This document shows, in pieces, positions 18,467-26,882 of a stretch of 51,306 nt of DNA. How positions within the stretch are numbered: the stretch's first letter is position 1; the number at the start of each line of letters is the position of its first letter. Made by a program: the position numbers and the translations under genes. The notes below the pieces were generated by a model, which made no database searches, was not told where the DNA came from, and was given only the letters and a program-made list of their open reading frames with translations. Source of the DNA: Ramlibacter sp. GTDB taxonomy: Bacteria; Pseudomonadota; Gammaproteobacteria; Burkholderiales; Burkholderiaceae_C. The stretch lies in the NCBI GenBank assembly GCA_013815685.1, contig JACDFR010000026.1, positions 1-51,306 on the forward strand, written 5' to 3'.

Positions 18467-18666
18467 TGGCCGTTCCCTTCGAATATGGCGTGTTCCCGCT
18501 CGCGATTGGATGCGGCCGGGTCACCTCCGGCTGCGGCAAGCCGCGTACCCGGCCCCGGACGGTGCACCGTAGCCGCTGTCCCACAGCACAGTACCGCGCG
18601 CTCCGACCCCGGCGGTGCGGGCGCGCCAGCACACTTCAGACCACCTTTTCAAAAGGAATGAACGAC

Positions 18667-18999
18667 ATGGCCTACAGCAGCATTCTCGGTGCGGACATGG
18701 CACCGGCACAACCCAGCGGACGCGGCGCCGACCTGCTGGGGCCCAGCGACAACTCGGACAGCGGCAGCGACGCCATCGGAACCGACGAGGCGCTCGCCGA
18801 CAGCGACGCCGCCGGCACCGGCGAGCGCGGCTCGGTCATCGCGGGCGAGGCGCGCGAAGGCGCCGACATCCTGCCCGACCGTGTGGTCCGCCTCGACGAC
18901 GGCGAGGGCTTTGCGGAAGCCGACCCCGATGCCGGGGAGTTCACCGACCTGGATGCGGGCGAAGGCGCCGACCCGTCCGGCGGCGAGGACACGCGCTGA
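18667..18999 (+). CDS. Highly acidic hypothetical protein
   Basis: About 110 residues, dominated by Asp, Glu, Gly, Ala and Ser, with no predicted membrane segment; it looks intrinsically disordered. The ATG at 18667 has AAAGGA about nine bases upstream; an ATG three codons earlier is too close to that site. It lies between the two signalling operons and is divergent from the zinc ribbon gene across 200 bases, which should hold the promoters of both. No family is recognised. Confidence 0.6.
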   Translation: MAYSSILGADMAPAQPSGRGADLLGPSDNSDSGSDAIGTDEALADSDAAGTGERGSVIAGEAREGADILPDRVVRLDDGEGFAEADPDAGEFTDLDAGEGADPSGGEDTR

Positions 19000-19063
19000 C
19001 CGCGCGGCTGCGCGCGGTCCTGCGCGGCACGCCGCTGCTTCCAGCCCGATTACGTGGCGCGGG

Positions 19064-20332
19064 TCAAGCCGGCGCGGCCGAAAGCGGCAGCGTCAGCGTG
19101 AACTGGCTGCCCATCCCGGCGCCGGCGCTGGCGGCCGACACGGTACCGGCGTGGTCTTCGGTGAGCCGGCGCACCAGCGCCAGCCCGACCCCCAGCCCAC
19201 CCTGGCCGCCGGTGGTGCCGCCGGGCGCCCCCTGCACGAACATGTCGAACACATGCGGCAGGATCTCGGGCGCGATGCCGATGCCGTTGTCCTGCACTTC
19301 CACCACCGCATAGGCGATCTCGCGGCGCACGCGGATCGCGATGTTGCCTTTTTCGGGCGTGTAGCGCGCGGCGTTTCCGATCAGGTTGCACAGCACCTGC
19401 TTGAGCCGGGCGGCGTCGCCGTGGATCCACAGCTGCGCTTCGTGAAGGCGCACGGCCACCTCGTGCTCCTTGGCCTGGATCGCCGCTTCGGACATTTCCA
19501 CTGCCTCGCTCACCAGCGTGTTGACCTCGACCGACGTTTTTTCCAGCTCCACCTTGCCCAGGGTGACACGCGTCGCGTCCATCAGGTCGTCGACCAGATG
19601 CGCCAGCTGGTCGACCTGCCGCGCCATGACGTCGCGGCGCCTGGCCAGCTCCTGCGGGGTGACGTCGGGCTTGCGGCGCAGCAGTTCCAGCGTCATGTGC
19701 AGCGTCCCCAGGGGGCTGCGCAACTCATGGGCCAGCGTCGACAGGAACTGGTTCTTGCGCTGGTCCGCCAGCTGAAGGTCCTGCTGGCGCTGGCGCAGCT
19801 CTTCCAGCGTGTACAGCATGTCGCGGTTCTGCTGCTCCAGCTCTTCCATGGGCGTCTGCGGCTCGCGCCGGGCCAGCTGGTCCACACGCGAGGCCACGTC
19901 GGCGCCGGAGAGCTTGGGCACGGTCTTCGGCAGGGTCATCGAGATGCTGACGCGAGTGCCGCCCGCGGCCGGGCATTCGACGGCGAAGTGGTCGGCCAGC
20001 CGACGGCTGCCGGGGATGCCGATGGTCTCGCGTCCCTTGGCATTGGGTCGGCCCGCGAGCACCGATGCCAGGTCGGCAATCCCGGGACCCTTGTCGACGA
20101 TCTCGGCCGTGAGCTGCTGGCCGCGGGTCATGTCACGGCCATCGAAGAGGAAGGTCACCGTGCCCTCGCCGGCGTACTGGGCGGTATTGCGGGCGATCTC
20201 GGACACGGCGGTGATGAAGCGCGTGCGCTGCAGCTTGTCCAGGCCGAACAGCTCGCCGACCTGGCGCGTGCGGTCACGCAGCATCACCAGGTTCAGGCCC
20301 GACACGCGGATCGTGAGGATGCGAAGTGTCAT
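19064..20332 (-). CDS. RsbT-like ATPase fused to HisKA-HATPase kinase (stressosome output candidate)
   Basis: About 422 residues. Residues 1-130 form an RsbT/RsbW-type GHKL domain (SEIARNTAQYAGEG, DKGPGIADL, IGIPGSRRLADHF). A coiled coil (about 140-185) leads to HisKA with the acceptor His in FLSTLAHELRSPLGT, then a second HATPase_c (LIGNAARYTPE, DNGIGIAPE, GGLGVGLALVRRL). There is no PAS or membrane sensor, so the N-terminal GHKL domain is the likely input. In Gram-positive stressosomes an RsbT domain is held by RsbS/RsbR. Its ATG overlaps the stop of the upstream phosphatase gene by ATGA, so it is translationally coupled and last in the rsb operon. Confidence 0.85.
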   Translation of the reverse strand: MTLRILTIRVSGLNLVMLRDRTRQVGELFGLDKLQRTRFITAVSEIARNTAQYAGEGTVTFLFDGRDMTRGQQLTAEIVDKGPGIADLASVLAGRPNAKGRETIGIPGSRRLADHFAVECPAAGGTRVSISMTLPKTVPKLSGADVASRVDQLARREPQTPMEELEQQNRDMLYTLEELRQRQQDLQLADQRKNQFLSTLAHELRSPLGTLHMTLELLRRKPDVTPQELARRRDVMARQVDQLAHLVDDLMDATRVTLGKVELEKTSVEVNTLVSEAVEMSEAAIQAKEHEVAVRLHEAQLWIHGDAARLKQVLCNLIGNAARYTPEKGNIAIRVRREIAYAVVEVQDNGIGIAPEILPHVFDMFVQGAPGGTTGGQGGLGVGLALVRRLTEDHAGTVSAASAGAGMGSQFTLTLPLSAAPA

Positions 20333-21333
20333 CGCTTGCCTTTCGCCACCACGATCGTCGCGTCGTCGGTATCGCGCGCGAAATCCCGAAACAGCACCGA
20401 AGCGATCAGTCCCGGATGCCGCTGAAGCAGCCCGGGATAGCGCGACAGGTTCCACCGGGTGGACAAGCCGTCGCTGCTGAGGACGAGGACCGCGTTGTCG
20501 CTCCAGGCGCGCTCTTGCATGCGGAAATTGCGGGCGTTGTAGCCCACGATCCCCTCGACCGACAGCAGATGGTGGGTTTCGTCGCCCTGGTACAGCACGG
20601 CGGCGATGTTGCCGACCCCGGCGAACTGCAGCACCCCGGCTGCACCGTCGATCGCCGCCACGGCCATGACGGCACCCCGCGTCGACTTGAGTGCGGCATG
20701 GGCGCGGGCCAGGATATCGGCCGGGGAGTCGCCTTGCGCCGCGCCGCGGAAGATCGCCACCGCTTCGGCCGAGGCCAAGGCCGCCAGCGGGCCATGCCCC
20801 AACCCGTCGACCACGCACAGCCACTGCCGCCCGCCCGCGCCGGTATGGCTCCAGGCATCGCCGCACTCGATCTGGCCGCGCATGGGCGTCGAGCGGGCAC
20901 CCAGTACAAGCGCGCCCTCGGGCACGGTGGGCACGGCCGAACCCGTGACGATGCGGCACAGCAGGGCCGAGCCCTGCGCTTCGACCGTGTACACGTCGAA
21001 CAGGTCGCAATGGCGCATGACTGCGCCCAGGCCGATGCCCAGGCTCCCGCCGGTGGAATGCCCGTCGCGCGCCGAAGCCACGAAATTGGAGAAGCCCGGC
21101 CCGTGGTCGACGGCCACCATCTGCAGGCCCTTGATGCGCCATTCGGCGAAGGTGCTGACGGTAACGGCACCTTGCCTGCCGTATTTGACGAGGTTGGTCG
21201 ATATCTCGGTAGCCACCAGCGCCGCCCGGCCCTGGTCGGCCTCGGACATGCCCAGGCCCACGGCCCGCTCGGCCACGACGCGCCGGACCTCGGCGACCTG
21301 GCTCTTCTCGCAGACGTCTATCGTCGTTTCCAT
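20329..21333 (-). CDS. RsbT-like ATPase fused to SpoIIE/RsbX-type PP2C phosphatase
   Basis: About 334 residues. The N-terminal 130 residues form a GHKL domain (ATEISTNLVKYGRQG, DHGPGFSNF, GSLGIGLGAVMR). The rest is a SpoIIE-type phosphatase with metal-binding acids in ECGDAW, VVDGLGHG, LSSDGLS and DDATIVV. In stressosome systems RsbX dephosphorylates RsbR and RsbS to reset the complex; this protein fits that place. The start lies inside the end of rsbT (16-base overlap), and the stop overlaps the next gene by four bases. Confidence 0.87.
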   Translation of the reverse strand: METTIDVCEKSQVAEVRRVVAERAVGLGMSEADQGRAALVATEISTNLVKYGRQGAVTVSTFAEWRIKGLQMVAVDHGPGFSNFVASARDGHSTGGSLGIGLGAVMRHCDLFDVYTVEAQGSALLCRIVTGSAVPTVPEGALVLGARSTPMRGQIECGDAWSHTGAGGRQWLCVVDGLGHGPLAALASAEAVAIFRGAAQGDSPADILARAHAALKSTRGAVMAVAAIDGAAGVLQFAGVGNIAAVLYQGDETHHLLSVEGIVGYNARNFRMQERAWSDNAVLVLSSDGLSTRWNLSRYPGLLQRHPGLIASVLFRDFARDTDDATIVVAKGKR

Positions 21334-21719
21334 TGGATGATGGTCACCTTGGTGCCCTGGCCGGCTTGGGACTCGATAATAAATTCATTGGCCAGCCGGC
21401 GCGCGCCGCCCAGGCCCAGGCCCATGCTCTTGGCGGTGGTAAAGCCGTCGGTCATGGCCCGCTCGATATCGGGGATGCCCGGCCCCTGGTCCTGAAACTC
21501 CAGTCTCAGTCCGGTGCGACCGTCGCGTTGCAATTCGGCGATGACCATCACGCCGCCGCCGCCGTGCACCAGCGCATTGCGCCCCAGCTCGCTGGCCGCC
21601 GTGACGAACTTGGTCCGCTCGACGGTGCTGAACTGCATGCGCGTCGCCCAGTCATGCACCATGCGGCGCGCGCGGCTGAGCTGCTCGGGGGACCGGAGTT
21701 CAACGGTTTCCGATTTCAG
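21318..21719 (-). CDS. rsbT: RsbT serine/threonine kinase (stressosome switch kinase)
   Basis: About 133 residues, the usual RsbT length. Motifs: TAASELGRNALVHGGGG (N box), DQGPGIPDI (G1), SMGLGLGGARRLANEF (G2). It should phosphorylate RsbS and RsbR and be released to act on a downstream target. No ATG, GTG or TTG lies near the expected N-terminus. The best start by length and spacing is a CTG at 21719, which overlaps the rsbS stop as CTGA, the same geometry as an ATGA overlap. A longer N-terminus would have to read through rsbS in another frame. Confidence 0.85.
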   Translation of the reverse strand: MKSETVELRSPEQLSRARRMVHDWATRMQFSTVERTKFVTAASELGRNALVHGGGGVMVIAELQRDGRTGLRLEFQDQGPGIPDIERAMTDGFTTAKSMGLGLGGARRLANEFIIESQAGQGTKVTIIQWKRR

Positions 21720-22099
21720 GAACGAGATGGCGCTGCCCCGGGCTCGTGAACCGAGTCGCGCAGGAGTTGCATGCCCTTGTCGACGTTCAGTGCCGTGCGC
21801 ACGCCCTTGAGCCTCATGCCCAGCTCCACCAGCGTGATCGCCACGGCCGGACGCATGCCCACCAGCACGGTGACCGCATCCATCACGCCCGCGATGCCGG
21901 CGATGTGGGCCAGTGCGCGGCCGATGAACGAATCCACGATCTCCAGTGCCGAGATGTCGATCAGCACGCCGCGCGCGCGGGTGCGTGCCAGCTTCTCGGT
22001 CAGGTCGTCCTGCAAGGTCAGCGCCAGCTGGTCGTGCAGTTCGACCTGGATGGTCACCAGCAGGAAATCGCCCAGCTTGAGGATGGGGATCTGGTCCAT
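21716..22099 (-). CDS. rsbS: RsbS STAS-domain stressosome scaffold protein
   Basis: About 127 residues forming a single STAS domain. The segment VLIDISALEIVDSFIGRAL contains Ser57, at the position of the serine phosphorylated by RsbT in Bacillus RsbS. It should co-assemble with RsbR into the stressosome core and sequester RsbT. It begins two bases after the rsbR stop and overlaps rsbT by four bases. Confidence 0.92.
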   Translation of the reverse strand: MDQIPILKLGDFLLVTIQVELHDQLALTLQDDLTEKLARTRARGVLIDISALEIVDSFIGRALAHIAGIAGVMDAVTVLVGMRPAVAITLVELGMRLKGVRTALNVDKGMQLLRDSVHEPGAAPSRS

Positions 22100-22101
22100 G
22101 C

Positions 22102-22968
22102 TCAGCTGCCGGCCGGCCGGCTGCGCGTGGTGATCGACAACTCGCACCTGGCCAGGGCCAGCCGCAGCGCATCGGCCAGGGACGACTTGGTCGCCACGCC
22201 GCCGAGGTCCACCCCCAGGTGCACGATGGTCTGTGCGATTTGCGGGCGGATGCCGCTGATGATGCACTCGGCGCCCATCAGCCGCGCCGCCGCCACCGTC
22301 TTGAGCAGGTGCTGAGCCACCAGGGTGTCGACGGTGGGGACGCCGGTGATGTCGATGATGGCGATGGTGGCCTCGTTCTGGACGATGCCTTCGAGCAGGT
22401 TTTCCATCACGACCTGGGTCCGCTCGCTGTCGAGCGTGCCGATCAGGGGCACGGCGACGATACCGTCCCACAGCTTGATGACGGGCGTCGACAGGTCGAG
22501 CAGCTCCTGCTGCTGGCGCTCGATCACCGCCTCGCGGTCGCGCTGGAAGGCAGCGACCGTGATCAGGCCCAGCTTGTCCAGCAGGGTGGAGGCCATCCAG
22601 GTCTCCTCGCTCAGCCGCGTCGCATCCGAGGCGAAGGCCTTGCGCAAGGCGGCGAACAGCGGCTTCTTCAGCGAGAAGACGAAGGTCGCGGTTTCCATGG
22701 AGGAATACCCCGCTTGCGCCCGGCTCCTGGACAGGATCGACAGCGACGCCCGCACGTCGTCCCAGTTCGGACCGGCCAGCTCTTCGTCGTAGCTGGCCTG
22801 GACGGCCTTCGAAAGAAGGCCGAGGAAATTGCTCGAATGCGTTTGAACTTCGGATTCGTTGATCAGCTCGCGGCGATCGGTGTCGGCCAGCTGGACGGCG
22901 ACCCAATCCCGCAGGATCGCCGCCTCGTTGTCGCGCAGCAATGCGCCCATACCCGTGTTTGTTGCCAC
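22102..22968 (-). CDS. rsbR: RsbR stressosome sensor/co-antagonist
   Basis: About 288 residues. An N-terminal all-helical RsbRD-type domain (LLRDNEAAILRDWVAVQLA) is followed by a linker helix and a C-terminal STAS domain with IIDITGVPTVDTLVAQHLLKT, which carries the threonines of the first phosphorylation region. Ser239 in IISGIRPQ stands at the usual second site. The N-terminal domain is the likely stress-sensing turret. The GTG at 22968 has AAGGA five bases upstream. It is the first gene of the five-gene rsb operon; the 88-base gap to arginase should contain the promoter. Confidence 0.93.
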   Translation of the reverse strand: MATNTGMGALLRDNEAAILRDWVAVQLADTDRRELINESEVQTHSSNFLGLLSKAVQASYDEELAGPNWDDVRASLSILSRSRAQAGYSSMETATFVFSLKKPLFAALRKAFASDATRLSEETWMASTLLDKLGLITVAAFQRDREAVIERQQQELLDLSTPVIKLWDGIVAVPLIGTLDSERTQVVMENLLEGIVQNEATIAIIDITGVPTVDTLVAQHLLKTVAAARLMGAECIISGIRPQIAQTIVHLGVDLGGVATKSSLADALRLALARCELSITTRSRPAGS

Positions 22969-23056
22969 GTTTGTCCTTGAGTCCAGGAGCCGCCGGCGAC
23001 GGACAATCGGTGAACGACAGCGATTATGCCCGCGAAACCGCAGAGCTGCGGGCTCT

Positions 23057-23965
23057 TTACCGCGCCAATGTCGACGCGCCGAACAGGCTGGCGATGAATT
23101 CCACGGCCAGCTCTGCGGTGCGGTTTCGCACGTCCAGCGCCGGATTGATCTCCACCACGTCGAGGGACCCCAGCCGTCCGGTGTCGGCGATCATCTCCAT
23201 GCACAGCTGCATCTCGCGGTAGGTGGGCCCGCCGCGCACGCCGGTGCCCACGCCCGGCGCGTCCACCGGGTCCAGGCAGTCCAGGTCGAAGCTCACATGC
23301 AGGTGCGTGTCATCGTCGATGTCGTGCAAGGCCTCGATCATGGTGTTGCGCATGCCGTGCTCGTCGATATGGCGCATGTCGAAGACCTGCAGGCCGAGCC
23401 GGCGGATCGCCTCCTTCTCGTCGGCATCGACGCTGCGGATGCCGATGAAGTCGATGTCTTCGGGCGCCAGCGCGGCCGGCAAGCCGCTCCAGCCGACCAG
23501 CGCCTTGGGGCCGTGGCCCAGCAGGCAGGACACCGGCATGCCGTGCAGGTTGCCCGACGGACTGATCGATTCGGTGTTGACGTCGGTGTGGGCGTCCAGC
23601 CAGATCACCCGCAAATGCTTGCGCGTGAACCGGCAATACCGGGCCACGGCGCTGATGGAGCCGATCGCCAGGCAATGGTCGCCGCCCATGAGCAAGGGCG
23701 TCTGGCCGGCGGCCAGCACCGCAGCGACGCGGTCGAACACCGAGCGGTTCCACGCCACCACCTCTTCGAGATGGCGCACACCGCCTTGGGGCGCGGCCCA
23801 GGGTGTCGGCGGACCCGCGAGATTGCCGTGGTCGATGACATCGAGCCGGTGCGCCCGCAAGGCCTCGAACAGCCCCGCCACGCGCAACGCATCGGGGCCC
23901 ATGCCGGCGCCGCGGACACTGGCGCCCACGTCCGTGGGTGCGCCGATCAGTGAAACGGTCTTCAT
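23057..23965 (-). CDS. rocF: Arginase
   Basis: About 302 residues. The binuclear manganese site is complete: GGDHCLAIGS, WLDAHTDVN, SFDLDCLDP and VVEINPALD. The SPSGNLHGMP loop matches arginase rather than agmatinase. It hydrolyses arginine to ornithine and urea in the cytoplasm. It lies upstream of the stressosome operon on the same strand with an 88-base gap, so it is probably a separate unit. Confidence 0.93.
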   Translation of the reverse strand: MKTVSLIGAPTDVGASVRGAGMGPDALRVAGLFEALRAHRLDVIDHGNLAGPPTPWAAPQGGVRHLEEVVAWNRSVFDRVAAVLAAGQTPLLMGGDHCLAIGSISAVARYCRFTRKHLRVIWLDAHTDVNTESISPSGNLHGMPVSCLLGHGPKALVGWSGLPAALAPEDIDFIGIRSVDADEKEAIRRLGLQVFDMRHIDEHGMRNTMIEALHDIDDDTHLHVSFDLDCLDPVDAPGVGTGVRGGPTYREMQLCMEMIADTGRLGSLDVVEINPALDVRNRTAELAVEFIASLFGASTLAR

Positions 23966-24009
23966 GCCTTATTGTGATTCGCGCACGCACTGGCGCGGGC
24001 GCTGTGCAT

Positions 24010-24343
24010 TCATGATGCATCCGCCAGGGCGGCCAGGGCCTCGTCGAGCGCCTTGGCCGCGACGCCCGCGGGGCGGCAGGTTGGGCCGGTTCAGGTGAGG
24101 CCGGGAGCCGACGGCCAGCAGCAGGTTGGAGACCTGCGCGAGATGGACCATCTCCTCCACGCAGACTTGCATCAGCTCGCTGCGCCAGCGATTGACCGCC
24201 TCGAGCTGCTGCGTCGGCAGCCCTTCCGCCGTGCTCCGCTTGAGACTGAACGCGGCGTAGAGATAACTGCACAGGATGTTGTGCTCCAGCTCCGCCGCTT
24301 GGGCCAGCAGGTGAAAGACATGTTCCCTTGAATAAGCCGACAT
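24010..24343 (-). pseudogene. Remnant of a ferritin-like (VioB/iminophenylpyruvate dimer synthase-type) gene with central deletion
   Basis: The first 85 or so codons read as a good ferritin-like domain: LLAQAAELEHNILCSYLYAA, LMQVCVEEMVHLAQVSNLLLAVGSRP, with the metal-binding ExxH pairs. After HLNRPNLP the frame continues as low-complexity Arg/Gly sequence. Another frame then gives a natural-looking tail (VAAKALDEALAALADAS, stop at 24010). This suggests a gene whose centre was lost with a frameshift at the join. Intact homologues are several hundred residues long. Not functional as read. Confidence 0.7.
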
Positions 24344-24407
24344 GTGACGAGCCTAACCGATGCGTGCGCCGGCGTGGGCGCGCACAACCCGGCCGTGCGA
24401 CCCGTAA

Positions 24408-24620
24408 CGCGTGCTGGGCGACAGCCTCGACAAGAGCCTGCGGCGGGGCCTCACCCTCAGCAACGGCGATCTCACGCCTTTCATCACCCGCCCGATCTGC
24501 GCCCTGCTGGCGGCCATTACCATCTTCACCATGCTGATGTACGTACCCGCCGTCAATCGCGCCGTCGTGGCGGCCCGCAGCCGCGGCTGGCTTTTCCTCA
24601 AAGCAATGGTGCGGCGATGA
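24408..24620 (+). pseudogene. C-terminal remnant of a TctA-type tripartite tricarboxylate transporter permease
   Basis: About 70 codons begin directly after an in-frame TAA. They match the conserved end of TctA permeases: LGDSLDKSLRRGLTLSNGDL, PFITRPICALLAAITIF. Intact TctA has about 500 residues, so more than 85 percent is missing. The stop overlaps the start of the next gene as ATGA, which suggests the transporter once headed the catabolic operon that follows. Confidence 0.75.
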
Positions 24621-25477
24621 GCAGGCTCAAGTTCGCCCTGTGCAACGAGGTGCTGCAGCCGATGCCGTTCGAGGCGCAGTGCAAGACCGCGGCGGCGCTC
24701 GGCTATGACGGGCTGGAAGCGGCGCCCTTCACCCTGGCGGCCGATCCGATGGCGCTCGGCGACGCCCGGGCCGGCGAGTTCCGCGCGATCGCCCAGGACC
24801 ACGGCTTGCGCATCTTCGGGTTGCACTGGCTGCTGGTGGCGCCGGCCGGCCTGTCGATCGTGAGCCCGGAGCAGGCGGTGCGCGACCGCACGGTGGGCGT
24901 GATGCGGCGGCTGGTCGAGCTGTGCGCCCTGATGGGCGGCGGCTACCTGGTGCACGGCTCGCCCAGGCAGCGCTCGGTGCCGACGGGCTCCACCCATGAG
25001 CAGGCGCTGGCACGGGCAACCGAATGCTTTGCGCAGGCCGCCGTGACGGCGCGCGACTTCGGCGTCACCTACTGCATCGAGCCGCTGTCGACCCGCGAGA
25101 CCGATCTCGTCAACACCGTGGCCGAGGCCGCGGCCATCGTCGACGCCGTCGATTCACCGGGCCTGAAAACGATGATCGACTGCAGCGCGGCGGGCCAGGT
25201 GGAAGAAGAATCGATAGAGCTCCTCATGGCCCGCTGGATGCCGTCAGGCCATATCGCCCATGTGCAGGTGAACGACCCCAATCGCCGCGGCCCCGGTCAG
25301 GGCGACATGCGGTTCGCGGCCATCATCGAGACCGTCGCGCAGATGCAGGCCAGGGGACGGTACGAGGGCATCGTGGCCGTCGAGCCGTTCGATTATGTGC
25401 CCGACGGCCCGGGCTGCGCGGCGCATTCCATCGGCTACCTCAAGGGCCTCGTCGAAGGGCTGACGGCCCATGACTGA
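24617..25477 (+). CDS. Sugar phosphate isomerase/epimerase (xylose isomerase-like TIM barrel)
   Basis: About 286 residues. AP-endonuclease-2/xylose-isomerase-like barrel motifs are present: GYDGLEAAPFT, GLHWLL, YCIEPLS (metal Glu), MIDCSAAG, HVQVNDPNRRGPGQGDM (metal His and Asp) and VAVEPFD (metal Glu). It likely isomerises or epimerises a sugar or sugar acid in a catabolic pathway. The start ATG is coupled to the TctA remnant and the end overlaps the enolase-superfamily gene by eight bases, so it belongs to one operon. Confidence 0.85.
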   Translation: MSRLKFALCNEVLQPMPFEAQCKTAAALGYDGLEAAPFTLAADPMALGDARAGEFRAIAQDHGLRIFGLHWLLVAPAGLSIVSPEQAVRDRTVGVMRRLVELCALMGGGYLVHGSPRQRSVPTGSTHEQALARATECFAQAAVTARDFGVTYCIEPLSTRETDLVNTVAEAAAIVDAVDSPGLKTMIDCSAAGQVEEESIELLMARWMPSGHIAHVQVNDPNRRGPGQGDMRFAAIIETVAQMQARGRYEGIVAVEPFDYVPDGPGCAAHSIGYLKGLVEGLTAHD

Positions 25478-26882
25478 GACGCCGCGTTTCGCGGTCCGCG
25501 AGATCGAGCTGTACGAGCGGCCGGTCGTGCTGCGGCTGCCGTTCCGCTTCGGCGTGGTGACCCTGACACAGTGCCCTCAGGCGTTCGCGCGGGCCCGCAT
25601 CGAATTCGCCGATGGCAGCGGCGCCTGGGGCGCCGCCGCCGAGATGATGGCGCCCAAGTGGTTCGACAAGAATCTGCAGCTGTCCAACGAGGACAACTTC
25701 GGCCAGCTGCGCGGCGTGCTGACGATGGCGCGCCGGGCGTACCTGGGCGACGCCTCGCCCGCCAGCGCGTTCGGCCATTTCGCACGCCATCACGAAAGCC
25801 ACCTGCAAGCGGCGCAGGCCCGGGGATTCAATCCCTTGCTGGCGAGCTATGGACCGGCGCTGATCGACCGGGCGGTGCTCGACGCCCTGTGCCGCCACCG
25901 GCAGATGTCTTTCCATGCGGCGATGCAGGCCAACCTGCCGGGCGTGGGTGCGCTGCGGCCCGAGTTCGCAGGCTTCGACTTCGACACCTTCCTGCGGTCG
26001 CGTCAGCGCGCGGGCACGATCGAAGCCCGCCACACCGTGGGCCTGCTCGACGCCATCACCGACGCCGACCTGGTCGAGCGCGTCGCCGACGGCCTGCCGC
26101 AGACGCTGGAAGAAGTGATCCGCGTGTATGGCCACCGCTATTTCAAGCTCAAGGTGGGCGGGCAAACGGCGGCCGACCTGGCCCGGCTCGAGGCGATCGC
26201 CGGCGTGCTCGACCGTTCGGCCGATCCTTACTTCGTCTCGCTCGACGGCAACGAGCAGTACGCCGACGCCCACGGCGTGGCGGAGCTGGTGGATGGCATC
26301 CGGGCGCGCCCCGCGTTGTCACGCCTGTGGCAATCCATCCTCTTCATCGAGCAGCCGGTCGCCCGCAAGGCGGCGCTGGACATCGACCTGCGCACGGCCG
26401 AGCTGGGCAAGCCGGTGATCATCGACGAATCCGACGGCGAGCTCGGCACCTTCGCGCTCGCGCGCGACCGCGGCTACGAGGGCGTGTCGTCCAAGACCTG
26501 CAAGGGCCTGTACAAATCCATCCTCAATGCGGCGCGCTGCTCGCGCTGGAATACGCAGGAGGGCGAGGCACGCTACTTCATGTCCGCCGAGGACCTGACG
26601 ACGCAGGCCGGCCTGTCGGTGCAGCAGGACCTGGCCCTGGCCAGCCTGCTGGGCATCACCCACGTCGAACGCAACGGCCACCACTACGTCGATGGCATGG
26701 CGGCGCAGGGCGAATCAGAGCAGCAGGCCTTCCTGGCGGCCCATCCCGATGTGTATGAGCGCAGCCACGGCGCAGTGCGGCTGAAGATCCAGCGTGGCCG
26801 GATCGCGCTGGCATCGCTCGATTGCACGGGCTATGCGAGCGCCGCGTTGCCCGATTTCAGCGCGATGGCGTCACTGCCCTGA
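25470..26882 (+). CDS. Enolase-superfamily (mandelate racemase-like) enzyme
   Basis: About 470 residues, longer than typical racemase-family members (about 360-400). Visible active-site elements are the KLKVGG strand (catalytic Lys), SLDGNEQY (metal Asp), LFIEQPVA (metal Glu), VIIDESDGEL and GVSSKTCKG. It probably dehydrates or epimerises an acid sugar or related carboxylate; the substrate cannot be read from sequence. It pairs with the isomerase upstream. The last 12 bases overlap the convergent asparaginase gene. Confidence 0.83.
   Translation: MTETPRFAVREIELYERPVVLRLPFRFGVVTLTQCPQAFARARIEFADGSGAWGAAAEMMAPKWFDKNLQLSNEDNFGQLRGVLTMARRAYLGDASPASAFGHFARHHESHLQAAQARGFNPLLASYGPALIDRAVLDALCRHRQMSFHAAMQANLPGVGALRPEFAGFDFDTFLRSRQRAGTIEARHTVGLLDAITDADLVERVADGLPQTLEEVIRVYGHRYFKLKVGGQTAADLARLEAIAGVLDRSADPYFVSLDGNEQYADAHGVAELVDGIRARPALSRLWQSILFIEQPVARKAALDIDLRTAELGKPVIIDESDGELGTFALARDRGYEGVSSKTCKGLYKSILNAARCSRWNTQEGEARYFMSAEDLTTQAGLSVQQDLALASLLGITHVERNGHHYVDGMAAQGESEQQAFLAAHPDVYERSHGAVRLKIQRGRIALASLDCTGYASAALPDFSAMASLP

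Noticed and set aside
11021..23000. Prophage or integrative element carrying the signalling genes
   Set aside because: No integrase, tRNA junction, direct repeats or composition shift was seen at the borders.
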